DNA from: Rhodococcus sp. (in: high G+C Gram-positive bacteria)
GTDB taxonomy: Bacteria; Actinomycetota; Actinomycetes; Mycobacteriales; Mycobacteriaceae
Assembly (NCBI GenBank): GCA_012515885.1
Contig: JAAYXN010000211.1
Coordinates: 1-6,950, forward strand
DNA: 6,950 bases
Direction: 5' to 3'
Shown here: positions 1-6,509 of the stretch, piece by piece
Layout of the letters: each line of letters starts with the position of its first letter
Position numbering within the stretch: the stretch's first letter is position 1
Translations under genes and position numbers: made by a program
Notes under the pieces: generated by a model
The model's input: the letters and a program-made list of their open reading frames with translations, nothing else
Database searches by the model: none
What the model was told of the DNA's origin: nothing

Positions 1-1097
1 ATGACGGTTCGGTGGATTTCGTTGGGCCCTTCGACGATGCGCCACATCCGCACGTCACGGTAGAAGCGTTCGATCGGCAGGTCGGTGCTGTAGCCCCACC
101 CACCGAACAGCTGCAGGACACGATCGGCGATGCTGCAGATCGTGTCGGACGCCAGCACTTTGGTGATGGAACAGCGCATCCGTTCAGCCGCGACACTGTC
201 GTGCTCCCGGATCGCGGTGCCGTAGGTGAGGTTACGAACCGCTTCGAGTTCGATCGCACAATCGGCGAGCATCCATTGCACCCCTTGATGCTGGGCGAGG
301 GTGGCGCCGAACGATTCGCGGTTGTTCACCTGTGTTACCGCGAGGTCGATGAGTCGCTCGCACACGCCGATGGCGCGGGCGCCGATCTCGAGGCGGGCCG
401 TACCGAGCAGCTGCTGAGCTAGCGCGAAACCCTGACCAGGCTCACCGATCCGATTCGCATCGGGCACCAGGCAGTGTTGGAAGTCGAGTTCGGCCGGCGT
501 CATCGAACCCATTGTGGAAATGCGGCGTACGACGCTGAAGCCCGGCGTACCGGCGTCGACGATGAACGGTGTGATGCCCCGGGTCCCCGCGCTGACCTCC
601 GTCCGCGCGAAAACCACGACGTAGTCGGCGATGTCACCAAAGCTGACGAACGTCTTGCGGCCGTCCAGCACCCAGTCGTTTCCGTTCTGGACGGCCGTTG
701 TCGTCATGTTGCCCGCCGGATCGGTACCGCCGGTCGGCTCGGTGAGGGCGAATGCGCCCAGCTTCTCACCGCGCACTACCGGGAGCAGATAGCGCTCCTG
801 CTGATCCGGTGTGCCCGCGAACAATATCGACAGCGGCTCTCCCATCCGGCCGATCAGATGCGGGCCGAGATGCGATCGGGACAGCTGTTCTATGACCACG
901 ATTCGGTCGAGCGTCTCGCCGCCGGCACCGCCGAAGCGCGTCGGTACACCGAGTGCCCACACACCGAGACGCCGAAGGCCCCCGAACAGTCGATCCACGA
1001 CCTCAGCGGTAAGCGGGTCGTCCTCGTGCGGAATCAGCTCCCGGTCGACGAAATCGCTGACCGCGTCGCGCAGTTGACGCTGCTCGGCAGACAGCAT
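1..1097 (-). CDS. Acyl-CoA dehydrogenase (3' end cut by the window edge)
   Basis: FAD-dependent acyl-CoA dehydrogenase, which would oxidise an acyl-CoA to the 2-enoyl-CoA and pass electrons to ETF in the cytoplasm. I translated the minus strand by hand: 365 codons are open from ATG 1097 to the window edge, so only the last roughly 10-20 residues should be missing. Seen: an N-terminal helical domain beginning MLSAEQRQLRDAVSDFV; the mid-domain FAD/substrate motif FALTEPTGGTDPA (116-128); RESFGATLAQHQGVQWMLAD (260-279), with the Arg expected to contact FAD; QLFGGWGYSTDLPIERFYRD (329-348); and VEGPNEIHR (355-363), where Glu356 matches the catalytic base of medium-chain-type enzymes. It starts 2 bases after the TAG of the acyl-CoA ligase, so it is probably cotranscribed and translationally coupled; its own Shine-Dalgarno is weak. 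The chain length and nature of the substrate cannot be inferred. Confidence 0.95.
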   Translation of the reverse strand, partial: MLSAEQRQLRDAVSDFVDRELIPHEDDPLTAEVVDRLFGGLRRLGVWALGVPTRFGGAGGETLDRIVVIEQLSRSHLGPHLIGRMGEPLSILFAGTPDQQERYLLPVVRGEKLGAFALTEPTGGTDPAGNMTTTAVQNGNDWVLDGRKTFVSFGDIADYVVVFARTEVSAGTRGITPFIVDAGTPGFSVVRRISTMGSMTPAELDFQHCLVPDANRIGEPGQGFALAQQLLGTARLEIGARAIGVCERLIDLAVTQVNNRESFGATLAQHQGVQWMLADCAIELEAVRNLTYGTAIREHDSVAAERMRCSITKVLASDTICSIADRVLQLFGGWGYSTDLPIERFYRDVRMWRIVEGPNEIHRTV

Positions 1098-1099
1098 GG

Positions 1100-2662
1100 C
1101 TATCCGCTGATGCTCTGGAACGGATACCTGCCCAGCTCGACATCCCAGGTGCTTTCGGTATCCCAATTCCGCTTGAGTTCAAACTGAATGATTCGCTGCG
1201 TAACGGTCAGCGGCAGCTCGCTGACGAGTTCGATGTACCGCGGGCGCATGTACTCCGGCAGCAATTCGCTGGCGATCTGCGCGACGTCGACCTCGGTGAC
1301 TGCCCCGTGGGACGGGCGCACCACGAGTTTGACCTCCTCTTCACCCAGCGCTGCAGGAACTCCGACGGCCGCGCACTGGGCGATTGCGCGGTGCCCGCAG
1401 AGGATATTCTCGATCTCAGCCGACGCGATGTTGACCCCGCGCCGCCGGATCATGTGGCGCAACCGGTCTACGAAGTAGTAGTTGCCGTCGGCGTCGGCGC
1501 GTAGCACGTCGCCGGTATGCACCCAGCCTCCGTCGTTCTTCTTGCGGGTGGCTTCCTCGTCGCGGAAGTACACAATCGCCGGCTGGTCGGTGGGCTGCTT
1601 GGGCCGAACGATCAGCTCGCCGGGTTGGCCGACCGGGACGTCGGTGCCGTCGGCGGCGACGAGGCGGACTTCGATGTCCGGGCTTGGCTTACCGAGGGAA
1701 CCGACCGGCGCGTTGCCGAAGTTTGAGAAGGCGCCCACGGTGTCGCTGCCTGAATAGGACTCGATGATCTGGACGTTGAACCGCTTGCCGAACTCCACCC
1801 AGATCTCAGCAGGCATGCCGCCGCCCAAGAACGCCTTCAGATCGTGTGCGCCGTCATCGGGATGCGCCGGCTGGTTGTAGATCATCTGGGGCATGGTGCC
1901 GAGGTAGTAGGCAAAAGTGCATTTGTGCTCGCGGATATCCGGCCAGAACTTGCTGGCGCTGAAACGACGGCGCAGCACCAGGGTGGCGCCCAGCCGCAGT
2001 CCCAGCGACGCCCACGCCAACCCCATCGCATGGTAGGCGGGCGTGGGGATGTAGAAGGTTTCCGCGCCGTCGCGCAGGCCCAGCGCCGCGCCGACCAAAA
2101 GTGCCCTGACGCTCGTCGTCTGGTCGAGGACAACTCCTTTGGGGACACCGGTGGTGCCGGAGGTGAAGCTGATGAACGCCGGGTCAGCGCCCGTGCCGGA
2201 CCGTTGATCAAGCCATGGTGCCGGATCGCGGTGTCCGCTGAGGCCGGCTTGCATGTCGGTGTCGTTTGTCGAGTGGCATTTCAGCGATTGTTCGCACAGC
2301 CTTGCCGCAGAGGCGGGGTCGGCCAGGGTCGTGATGGGTTGGGACAACTCGATGATGTGCTGCAGGGCCTGACCTTCGAGGTTGGTATTGACCAGTGCGC
2401 CCACGGCGCCGACCGCCTGGACGGCGAGCTGGACAACGAGGAGCTCCGCGCTGTTGGAGATCATGATCGCCACGGTGTCACCGGCCGCGACGCCGATATC
2501 GGACAGCCATGCAGCGACCGCGCCCACCCGCCCGTACAGCTGGTGGTACGTCAACGTGGACTGATCGTCGCGAATCGCGACAGCGGAATCCGGGCGGTGG
2601 GCGAACGTCGCGATCAGCTCGGCATAGGTACCGCAGAGCGCATCAGGTGTGGGTGCCGTCAT
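1100..2662 (-). CDS. AMP-forming acyl-CoA ligase, FadD/CaiC-like
   Basis: Adenylate-forming enzyme of 520 residues, expected to turn a carboxylic acid, ATP and CoA into an acyl-CoA and so start the pathway. Seen: the P-loop TSGTTGVPKG (167-176), GGMPAE (281-286), ESYSGSD (301-307) at the adenine-binding A5 position, WVHTGD (380-385) with the ribose-binding Asp, and the hinge region VDRLRHMIRRRGVNI (398-412). The C-terminal lid resembles the carnitine/crotonobetaine-CoA ligase (CaiC) branch, but that does not fix the substrate. Oddity: the A10 motif, usually TGK, reads TQR (488-490), replacing the Lys needed for adenylation with Arg. The ATG at 2662 is 5 bases after the thiolase-like stop and has AGAGG about 10 bases upstream. 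Codons are normal and the frame is intact, so it is not an obvious pseudogene. Family confidence is high; catalytic competence is uncertain. Confidence 0.93.
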   Translation of the reverse strand: MTAPTPDALCGTYAELIATFAHRPDSAVAIRDDQSTLTYHQLYGRVGAVAAWLSDIGVAAGDTVAIMISNSAELLVVQLAVQAVGAVGALVNTNLEGQALQHIIELSQPITTLADPASAARLCEQSLKCHSTNDTDMQAGLSGHRDPAPWLDQRSGTGADPAFISFTSGTTGVPKGVVLDQTTSVRALLVGAALGLRDGAETFYIPTPAYHAMGLAWASLGLRLGATLVLRRRFSASKFWPDIREHKCTFAYYLGTMPQMIYNQPAHPDDGAHDLKAFLGGGMPAEIWVEFGKRFNVQIIESYSGSDTVGAFSNFGNAPVGSLGKPSPDIEVRLVAADGTDVPVGQPGELIVRPKQPTDQPAIVYFRDEEATRKKNDGGWVHTGDVLRADADGNYYFVDRLRHMIRRRGVNIASAEIENILCGHRAIAQCAAVGVPAALGEEEVKLVVRPSHGAVTEVDVAQIASELLPEYMRPRYIELVSELPLTVTQRIIQFELKRNWDTESTWDVELGRYPFQSISG

Positions 2663-2667
2663 CGGTG

Positions 2668-3819
2668 TTACGCCTCTTTCCGGAGTATCTGCACGAAACA
2701 GGTGCCGCCAGCACCGATCATGTGCGCCAAACCAGTTCGTGGACAGGGATGCTGACGATCACCTGCGGACTCACGCAGTTGGTTGACCAACTCGACGATC
2801 TGCGCCAGCCCGGTTGCGCCGCCAGGGTGGCCGCGCCCGATCAGACCGCCGTCGCTACTGACCGCCACGCGACCGCCGATGTCGAATTGACCGGCCATCA
2901 ACTGGATTCCTGCCTGCCCTCGTGGGCACACCCCGAGATCTTCGAGGTACTGAAGTTCCTCGACGCTGAAGGCGTCGTGGACCGCGATCACGTCGAGATC
3001 ATCGGCGGTGATGCCGGCAGCCTGGTAGGCGACCTGCGCGACGCGAGCGGTGATGCCCGGATCGGGCGCGCACGCCGCGGCCGGATGCCATTGATCTGTG
3101 GCCGACACCGCGGCGGCAACATGTATCGAAGGGCCGACCGGCGCAGGCGCTGCGGTGAGGACGACCGCCGCGGCGCCGTCACCGGTCGGGCAGAATTCCG
3201 CTCGACGCAGCGGATCGGCCAACATCGGCGAGGCTTTGATGTCGGCCATCGACAGAGCAGTATTTCGCTGCGCCAACGGATTGCGGCTGGCGTTGCGCAA
3301 GTTCTTCGCCACCACCGCCAGGGCGGCGTCGGCTGGCTCGTCGTACTCGTGCATGCGCTGGCGTTTGAGCATCGCAAACGTGGTCGGGGGCAGGTTCGCG
3401 CCGGTGATCGCCGCCAAGGTGGGTTTGGCGGAATGACTTGCCAATTGACCGAGCGCAGCGGTCAGGCTGCCGCAGCCGACCGCGACCGCGCATGACGCGC
3501 GGCCCGACGCGACGGCCGCGAACGCATCGGCGAAGGCCGCTGATCCCGTCGCCGATGCGCTCTCCACCGCAACGGTCGGCACACCAGTCCACGTCATCTC
3601 GTGCACGATCGACGAGGCCGCACCCAGGTACCCCCCGACCACCCCTGCGATCACGAGTTCGACATCACGCCAGCTGATCTGGGCGTCGTCGAGCGCCATG
3701 TGGATAGCTTTGGCACCCAACTCCTGGAACGGCGCATCGTGGTCCCGTGCGAACGGGGTCATTCCGACGCCCGCGATGTAGGCGCGACGACCTGGTGCCG
3801 TCGGTGGCTGATCATTCAT
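2668..3819 (-). CDS. SCP2-thiolase-like protein lacking catalytic cysteines
   Basis: Thiolase-fold protein of 383 residues, aligning end to end with the sterol-carrier-protein-2 thiolase branch. Seen: N-terminal AYIAGVGMTPFARD (13-26); ESASATGSAAF (86-96), where SCP2 thiolases have NNNCATGS, so the nucleophilic Cys is Ser89 (codon TCG, 3555-3553); HDAFS (281-285), where SCP2 thiolases have HDCFS; GHPGGATGLAQ (330-340) with the active-site His retained; and LAHMIGAGG (364-372) with no CxG cysteine. Ordinary thiolysis is therefore unlikely. The adjoining DUF35 gene recalls steroid side-chain aldolases (Ltp2 with ChsH2 DUF35), so C-C cleavage by retro-aldol chemistry is an inference. Start: an ATG 32 codons further upstream is in frame, but ATG 3819 has GGAG at good distance, begins where homologous N-termini begin, and overlaps the DUF35 stop by 8 bases (ATGAATGA). 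Confidence 0.92.
   Translation of the reverse strand: MNDQPPTAPGRRAYIAGVGMTPFARDHDAPFQELGAKAIHMALDDAQISWRDVELVIAGVVGGYLGAASSIVHEMTWTGVPTVAVESASATGSAAFADAFAAVASGRASCAVAVGCGSLTAALGQLASHSAKPTLAAITGANLPPTTFAMLKRQRMHEYDEPADAALAVVAKNLRNASRNPLAQRNTALSMADIKASPMLADPLRRAEFCPTGDGAAAVVLTAAPAPVGPSIHVAAAVSATDQWHPAAACAPDPGITARVAQVAYQAAGITADDLDVIAVHDAFSVEELQYLEDLGVCPRGQAGIQLMAGQFDIGGRVAVSSDGGLIGRGHPGGATGLAQIVELVNQLRESAGDRQHPCPRTGLAHMIGAGGTCFVQILRKEA
2673..2680 (-). promoter_or_regulatory. Ribosome binding site of the acyl-CoA ligase
   Basis: Read on the minus strand this is GAAAGAGG, 10 bases before ATG 2662. It lies inside the last codons of the thiolase-like gene and supports 2662 as the ligase start, with its own initiation in addition to coupling. 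Confidence 0.6.
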
Positions 3820-4189
3820 GATCACTCCGGGTGAAACCGTATCCGGTATAAGCCTCTTGGCCTGCCGCAATCGGGGTCGGTACCAGCACGACCCGGTCGC
3901 CGATGTCGGCTTCACCGTCGAGAACGCCTTGCACGATCAGGGACGGAGCCAGCTCGACCCGGGCGATGTTGGCCGGCGAGGCGACGCCGGGCAGCGGTAT
4001 CGACATGCCGCACCAGGTCCGGACCACCCCGGTCGTCGGGAGTAAACAGTCGCGGGTCTGTTCACCACAGCGCGCGCACACCGCGCGGGCGGGGAACAGC
4101 AGCGCAGTGCAACCGATGCACTCTGAACCGCGCAGTACCACGGTCTCACCCTCGATTTGCAGAACAGTGGGATCGAAGGGCGGATTCAT
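3812..4189 (-). CDS. DUF35 / OB-fold zinc-ribbon acyl-CoA-associated protein
   Basis: Small protein of 125 residues. The N-terminal part carries a rubredoxin-like zinc ribbon, CIGC (24-27) and CARC (38-41), spaced C-x2-C-x10-C-x2-C. It is followed by a beta-rich OB-fold segment with GVVRTWCGMSIPL and a later GDRVVLVP stretch. This is the usual DUF35 (ChsH2-type C-terminal) architecture. Family members bind next to thiolase-fold enzymes and help form or stabilise the acyl-CoA site; they are not known to be enzymes alone. The gene overlaps the preceding hydratase by 4 bases (ATGA) and the following thiolase-like gene by 8 bases, which fits a stoichiometric complex with the latter. Start ATG 4189 is chosen because the longer in-frame reading upstream only shadows the hydratase and lacks family similarity. 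All four zinc cysteines are intact. Confidence 0.9.
   Translation of the reverse strand: MNPPFDPTVLQIEGETVVLRGSECIGCTALLFPARAVCARCGEQTRDCLLPTTGVVRTWCGMSIPLPGVASPANIARVELAPSLIVQGVLDGEADIGDRVVLVPTPIAAGQEAYTGYGFTRSDHE
3825..3830 (-). promoter_or_regulatory. Ribosome binding site of the thiolase-like gene
   Basis: CCGGAG on the minus strand, 5 bases before ATG 3819. It decides in favour of the 3819 start over the longer in-frame reading from 3915, which would run deep into the DUF35 gene. Confidence 0.6.
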
Positions 4190-4974
4190 TTTCCGCACCA
4201 CGCCGGCGGACGTCGTTCCAGGAACGCGCGTGTTCCCTCTGCCGCATCCGCCGTTCGCTGGATGCGCGCGATGGCTTTCGCCTCGGCATCGATCAACTCG
4301 GAATTCGCTGTCGCTGATGTCTCGACAAGCTCTTTGATGGTCTGGACCGCCAGCGGCGCACTCCCGAGGATCGCCGTGACGCACTCAGTCGTCGCCTCGG
4401 CCAGTCCCGTGCGCGGAACGACGCGGTCCACCAGGCCCCAGTTGTAGGCGTCCGTCGCCGATACCGGCTCGCCGGTCATCATCATGCGCAGGGCTCTACC
4501 TCTGCCGATCAACTGCGGCAACCGGTATGTCGCACCGCCCGCAGGGATCATGCCCACGCGGGCCTCAGGCAGTGCGATCCGCACATGGTCGGCTGCAATG
4601 CGCATGTCACAGGCGATCGCGAGTTCTGCGCCGCCTCCGTGGGCGTCCCCATTGAGCACACACAGCAACGGCTTGCGCACCCGCAGGTTGTGCATGATGG
4701 TGTCTGGTAGCGGTATCCCTTGCTTGCGCTTCTCGGCGACTTCCCGCGGCAGTGACTTCAAATCCGCGCCGGCGCAGAATATCTCGTCTCCGGTGCCGGT
4801 CAACACGCCTACCCACACATCGGGATCGTCATTGAGCCTGTTGAACGCCGCATGCAGACCCTCAAATGTGCTCCAGTCCAGCGCGTTACCCGCTTGTGGG
4901 CGGTTCAGCCGGACGTATAGGACATGATCGCGTTCGTCGACGACGACTGGACCGTGACTATCCGCCATGCTCAT
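4186..4974 (-). CDS. Enoyl-CoA hydratase/isomerase (crotonase family)
   Basis: Crotonase-fold protein of 262 residues, expected to add water across the double bond of a 2-enoyl-CoA. Seen: NRPQAGNAL (24-32); the first oxyanion-hole segment FCAGADLKSL (66-75); HGGGAELAIACD (112-123) with Glu117; and LPEARVGMIPAGGATYRL (135-152) with Glu137. The two glutamates lie 20 residues apart, as Glu144 and Glu164 do in the rat mitochondrial hydratase, so a true hydratase is more likely than a decarboxylase, hydrolase or one-Glu isomerase. Start: ATG 4974 makes an ATGA overlap with the SDR stop; a second ATG at 4968 (two codons on) is better spaced from GGCGG and is possible; the longer reading from 5025 is disfavoured because it runs into the SDR gene. 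Substrate unknown. Confidence 0.93.
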   Translation of the reverse strand: MSMADSHGPVVVDERDHVLYVRLNRPQAGNALDWSTFEGLHAAFNRLNDDPDVWVGVLTGTGDEIFCAGADLKSLPREVAEKRKQGIPLPDTIMHNLRVRKPLLCVLNGDAHGGGAELAIACDMRIAADHVRIALPEARVGMIPAGGATYRLPQLIGRGRALRMMMTGEPVSATDAYNWGLVDRVVPRTGLAEATTECVTAILGSAPLAVQTIKELVETSATANSELIDAEAKAIARIQRTADAAEGTRAFLERRPPAWCGK

Positions 4975-5717
4975 ACCGCCATCGAGAAGCCGCCGTTTAC
5001 CGGATACGTTTGGCCCGTGATCCATTCACTGTCGGCACTGGCGAGAAACGCGATCATGGCAGCGGCGTCTTCGGGTGTTCCGAGACGTGCCGCCGGATAG
5101 GCGCGCAGGAGCTTGCGTTCCATGTCTTCGGTGATGAACTGTGCGACGCGGCCGTGCTTGAGGGTCCCGAGCGCCACGCAATTGCACGTGATGCCCCCGC
5201 GACCCACTTCACGCGCCACCGCCCGGGTGAAACCTGCCGCTCCCGCTTTCGCGGCGGAGTACACGGCGAGGCCGCTTTCGCCGACCCGGGCGGCGTCGGA
5301 GATGACCGTGATGATCCGGCCCCACCGACTTGCCAGCATCCCTGGCAACACCGCTCGGGTGCAGTACATGACGGCGTCGAGATTCAGCCGCAACCACGGC
5401 TCCCACTGGTCCGGTTCGGTTTGTGTGAAAGCTATTGGCTCAGCGCCGATTAGCGGAACTCCAGCATTGTTTACCAGCACGTCGACTGGACCATGGCTTT
5501 CGACTATCGAGCAGACGGTGTCCCATGAGGTGACATCTCCCACTGCGGCGACACCTGATCCGCCGAGTTCGGTTACCTCGCTTGCCACCCGTTCGGCGGC
5601 ATCCGGGTCGATGTCGTTCACCAGGACCGTGTGAACGTGGCGGTCACGGACCAGCCGCAATGCGGCCGCCCGCCCAACCCCCGCGCCTGCACCGGTAACC
5701 AACGCAACCCGCGACAT
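4971..5717 (-). CDS. Short-chain dehydrogenase/reductase (SDR)
   Basis: Classical SDR of 248 residues, an NAD(P)-dependent alcohol/ketone oxidoreductase. Seen: cofactor motif TGAGAGVG (8-15), acidic residues Asp35/Asp37 at the end of the second strand (favouring NAD over NADP), NNAG (83-86), Asn112, and the catalytic set Ser140, Tyr153 and Lys157 (YSAAK); the C-terminal VNGGFSMAV is typical. It is first in the operon, so it could oxidise the hydroxyacyl-CoA made by the hydratase or a hydroxyl elsewhere on the substrate. Start ATG 5717 is preceded by a strong GGGAGGT with short spacing; an in-frame reading from 5774 would cover the operator and is rejected. The product ends in an ATGA overlap with the hydratase. 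The exact substrate is not visible; FabG-like 3-ketoacyl reductase activity is an alternative. Confidence 0.94.
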   Translation of the reverse strand: MSRVALVTGAGAGVGRAAALRLVRDRHVHTVLVNDIDPDAAERVASEVTELGGSGVAAVGDVTSWDTVCSIVESHGPVDVLVNNAGVPLIGAEPIAFTQTEPDQWEPWLRLNLDAVMYCTRAVLPGMLASRWGRIITVISDAARVGESGLAVYSAAKAGAAGFTRAVAREVGRGGITCNCVALGTLKHGRVAQFITEDMERKLLRAYPAARLGTPEDAAAMIAFLASADSEWITGQTYPVNGGFSMAV

Positions 5718-5720
5718 CCG

Positions 5721-5727
5721 ACCTCCC
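5721..5727 (-). promoter_or_regulatory. Ribosome binding site of the SDR gene
   Basis: GGGAGGT on the minus strand, the strongest Shine-Dalgarno in the window, three bases before ATG 5717. It directly abuts the operator palindrome, so a bound repressor would sit at the very start of the operon. Confidence 0.65.
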
Positions 5728-5753
5728 GATAAGTAAGTAGCTATATACTTATC
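5728..5753. promoter_or_regulatory. Palindromic operator, probable TetR binding site
   Basis: A 26-bp inverted repeat: outer arms GATAAGTA and TACTTATC (perfect 8-bp complements), with an inner TAGCTA core. Overall 22 of 26 positions are symmetric. It is AT-rich in an otherwise GC-rich region and lies between the divergent SDR operon and tetR, the usual place for a TetR-family operator. Its size fits one or two TetR dimers. That the neighbouring regulator binds it is inference from position. Confidence 0.8.
5744..5749 (+). promoter_or_regulatory. Candidate -10 box of the tetR promoter
   Basis: TATACT on the plus strand, a good sigma-A-type -10, located inside the operator's right arm. No convincing -35 is seen around 5720-5727. 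If used, transcription would start near 5756 and give a leader of about 110 bases, and the regulator would repress itself. Confidence 0.4.
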
Positions 5754-5768
5754 TGGACCCGTTGTGGC

Positions 5769-5774
5769 TGTCAA
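5769..5774 (-). promoter_or_regulatory. Candidate -35 box of the operon promoter
   Basis: TTGACA, an exact consensus -35 hexamer on the minus strand, 52 bases upstream of the SDR start. The matching -10 region would fall in the outer arm of the operator (GATAAG at 15-bp spacing or TAAGTA at 17), neither a strong match, so the exact -10 is unclear. Overlap with the palindrome predicts repression by occlusion of RNA polymerase. Confidence 0.45.
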
Positions 5775-5783
5775 CTACCGGCG

Positions 5784-5810
5784 GCGTTCGGCACCTGCGG
5801 ACGCGTTCGG
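5784..5810 (+). repeat. Short direct repeat GCGTTCGG in the tetR leader
   Basis: GCGTTCGG occurs at 5784-5791 and 5803-5810, 19 bases apart start to start, in the untranslated stretch between operator and tetR. It could be a secondary binding site or chance in GC-rich DNA. Confidence 0.3.
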
Positions 5811-5847
5811 TGGCAAATGCTCAGCTACTCTCGTCCGTCAGAACCCC

Positions 5848-5853
5848 GGAAGG
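5848..5853 (+). promoter_or_regulatory. Possible ribosome binding site of tetR
   Basis: GGAAGG, 12 bases before ATG 5866, a rather long spacing. An ATG at 5856 is too close and out of frame with tetR. The site mildly supports 5866, and weak translation of a repressor would not be surprising. Confidence 0.4.
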
Positions 5854-5865
5854 TCATGGTGCGAG

Positions 5866-6489
5866 ATGTCAAACCCGGTACGACGTCGGATGCCGAAATC
5901 TGAGCGGCGCGCATTGATCCTGGATGCCGCAAGGGAGGTATTTCTGAGCAACGGTGTCGGCGCGGCCCGCGTCGCCGATATCGCCGACGCCGCCGGGGTC
6001 AATTCGGCGCTGATGTATCAGCACTTCAGTTCCAAGGAAGAGTTGTTCAGTGAGGCCGTGGTCTTCCCGCTCGAACAGTTGCTGGCCCGCATCGTGCAGG
6101 AGGCTCGTGAACTGTCCAAGGGTGGCGCGGCTGACGTGCCCGAGCGCACCACGGAGAAGTTCATCAAAGAGGTCTTGAGTTTGATGGTCGAACTGAACCC
6201 GCTGTTCGGAATAGTGTTGTTCAGCGATCCCGACGCCGGCAAGGCGTTCTATCGAGATCGTCTGGAGCCCAGCCTGGCTGGGCTGATGAACTGGATAGAA
6301 CGGGCGCTGCCGGGGTGGCAGCACAACGAGTTCGATCCGCGCCAGATGACACTGGCGGTGTTCGGGATGTGTTGGTTCATCGCCTTGGACAGCAGTATGC
6401 GCGGAGAGCAGCTCGACGTCTCCGCGGCGGCCAAGCAGTTGACGACGTTCCTGTTCAACGGAGTTCTTGGCCCACGCCCCAGCACCTGA
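5866..6489 (+). CDS. TetR-family transcriptional regulator
   Basis: One-domain repressor type of 207 residues, the usual TetR length. The N-terminal DNA-binding domain is clear: RRALILDAAREVFLSNG (14-30, helix 1), then the helix-turn-helix VADIADAAGVNSALMYQHF (36-54) and SSKEELF (55-61). The C-terminal part (about 70-200) is helical with several hydrophobic stretches, for example MTLAVFGMCWFIAL (161-174), and should hold the ligand pocket and dimer interface. It is divergent to the catabolic operon, with an operator palindrome in the shared gap, so it probably represses that operon and itself and is released by a substrate or acyl-CoA intermediate (inference). Start: ATG 5866 is preferred to GTG 5764, which would lie just beyond the operator and add a non-conserved 34-residue leader, and to ATG 5890, which lacks a Shine-Dalgarno. 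Confidence 0.93.
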   Translation: MSNPVRRRMPKSERRALILDAAREVFLSNGVGAARVADIADAAGVNSALMYQHFSSKEELFSEAVVFPLEQLLARIVQEARELSKGGAADVPERTTEKFIKEVLSLMVELNPLFGIVLFSDPDAGKAFYRDRLEPSLAGLMNWIERALPGWQHNEFDPRQMTLAVFGMCWFIALDSSMRGEQLDVSAAAKQLTTFLFNGVLGPRPST

Positions 6490-6509
6490 ACCGCGGTGAC
6501 GCCCGCAGA

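Noticed and set aside
1..1097. Possible pseudogene or frameshift at the left edge
   Set aside because: The dehydrogenase frame is uninterrupted from ATG to the edge and ends in the conserved EGPNEIHR region; it is only cut by the window boundary.
474..1187. Plus-strand open frame of 237 codons (also 12-422)
   Set aside because: Antisense to the acyl-CoA dehydrogenase, which has a continuous minus-strand frame from 1097 to the window edge with all expected motifs.
1844..2755. Long plus-strand open frame of 303 codons
   Set aside because: It lies antisense to the acyl-CoA ligase, whose motifs are unmistakable. The translation has no recognisable domain and is a typical high-GC shadow.
2509..3495. 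Plus-strand open frame of 328 codons
   Set aside because: Antisense to the thiolase-like and ligase genes, rich in Arg and low-complexity residues, and without family motifs.
3820..3915. N-terminal extension of the thiolase-like protein to an ATG at 3915
   Set aside because: The extra 32 residues overlap the DUF35 gene in another frame and resemble no thiolase N-terminus. ATG 3819 has a good Shine-Dalgarno.
5817..5903. Small upstream open frame of 28 codons overlapping the tetR start
   Set aside because: It has no Shine-Dalgarno before ATG 5817 and no recognisable peptide. A frame of this size is easily expected by chance.
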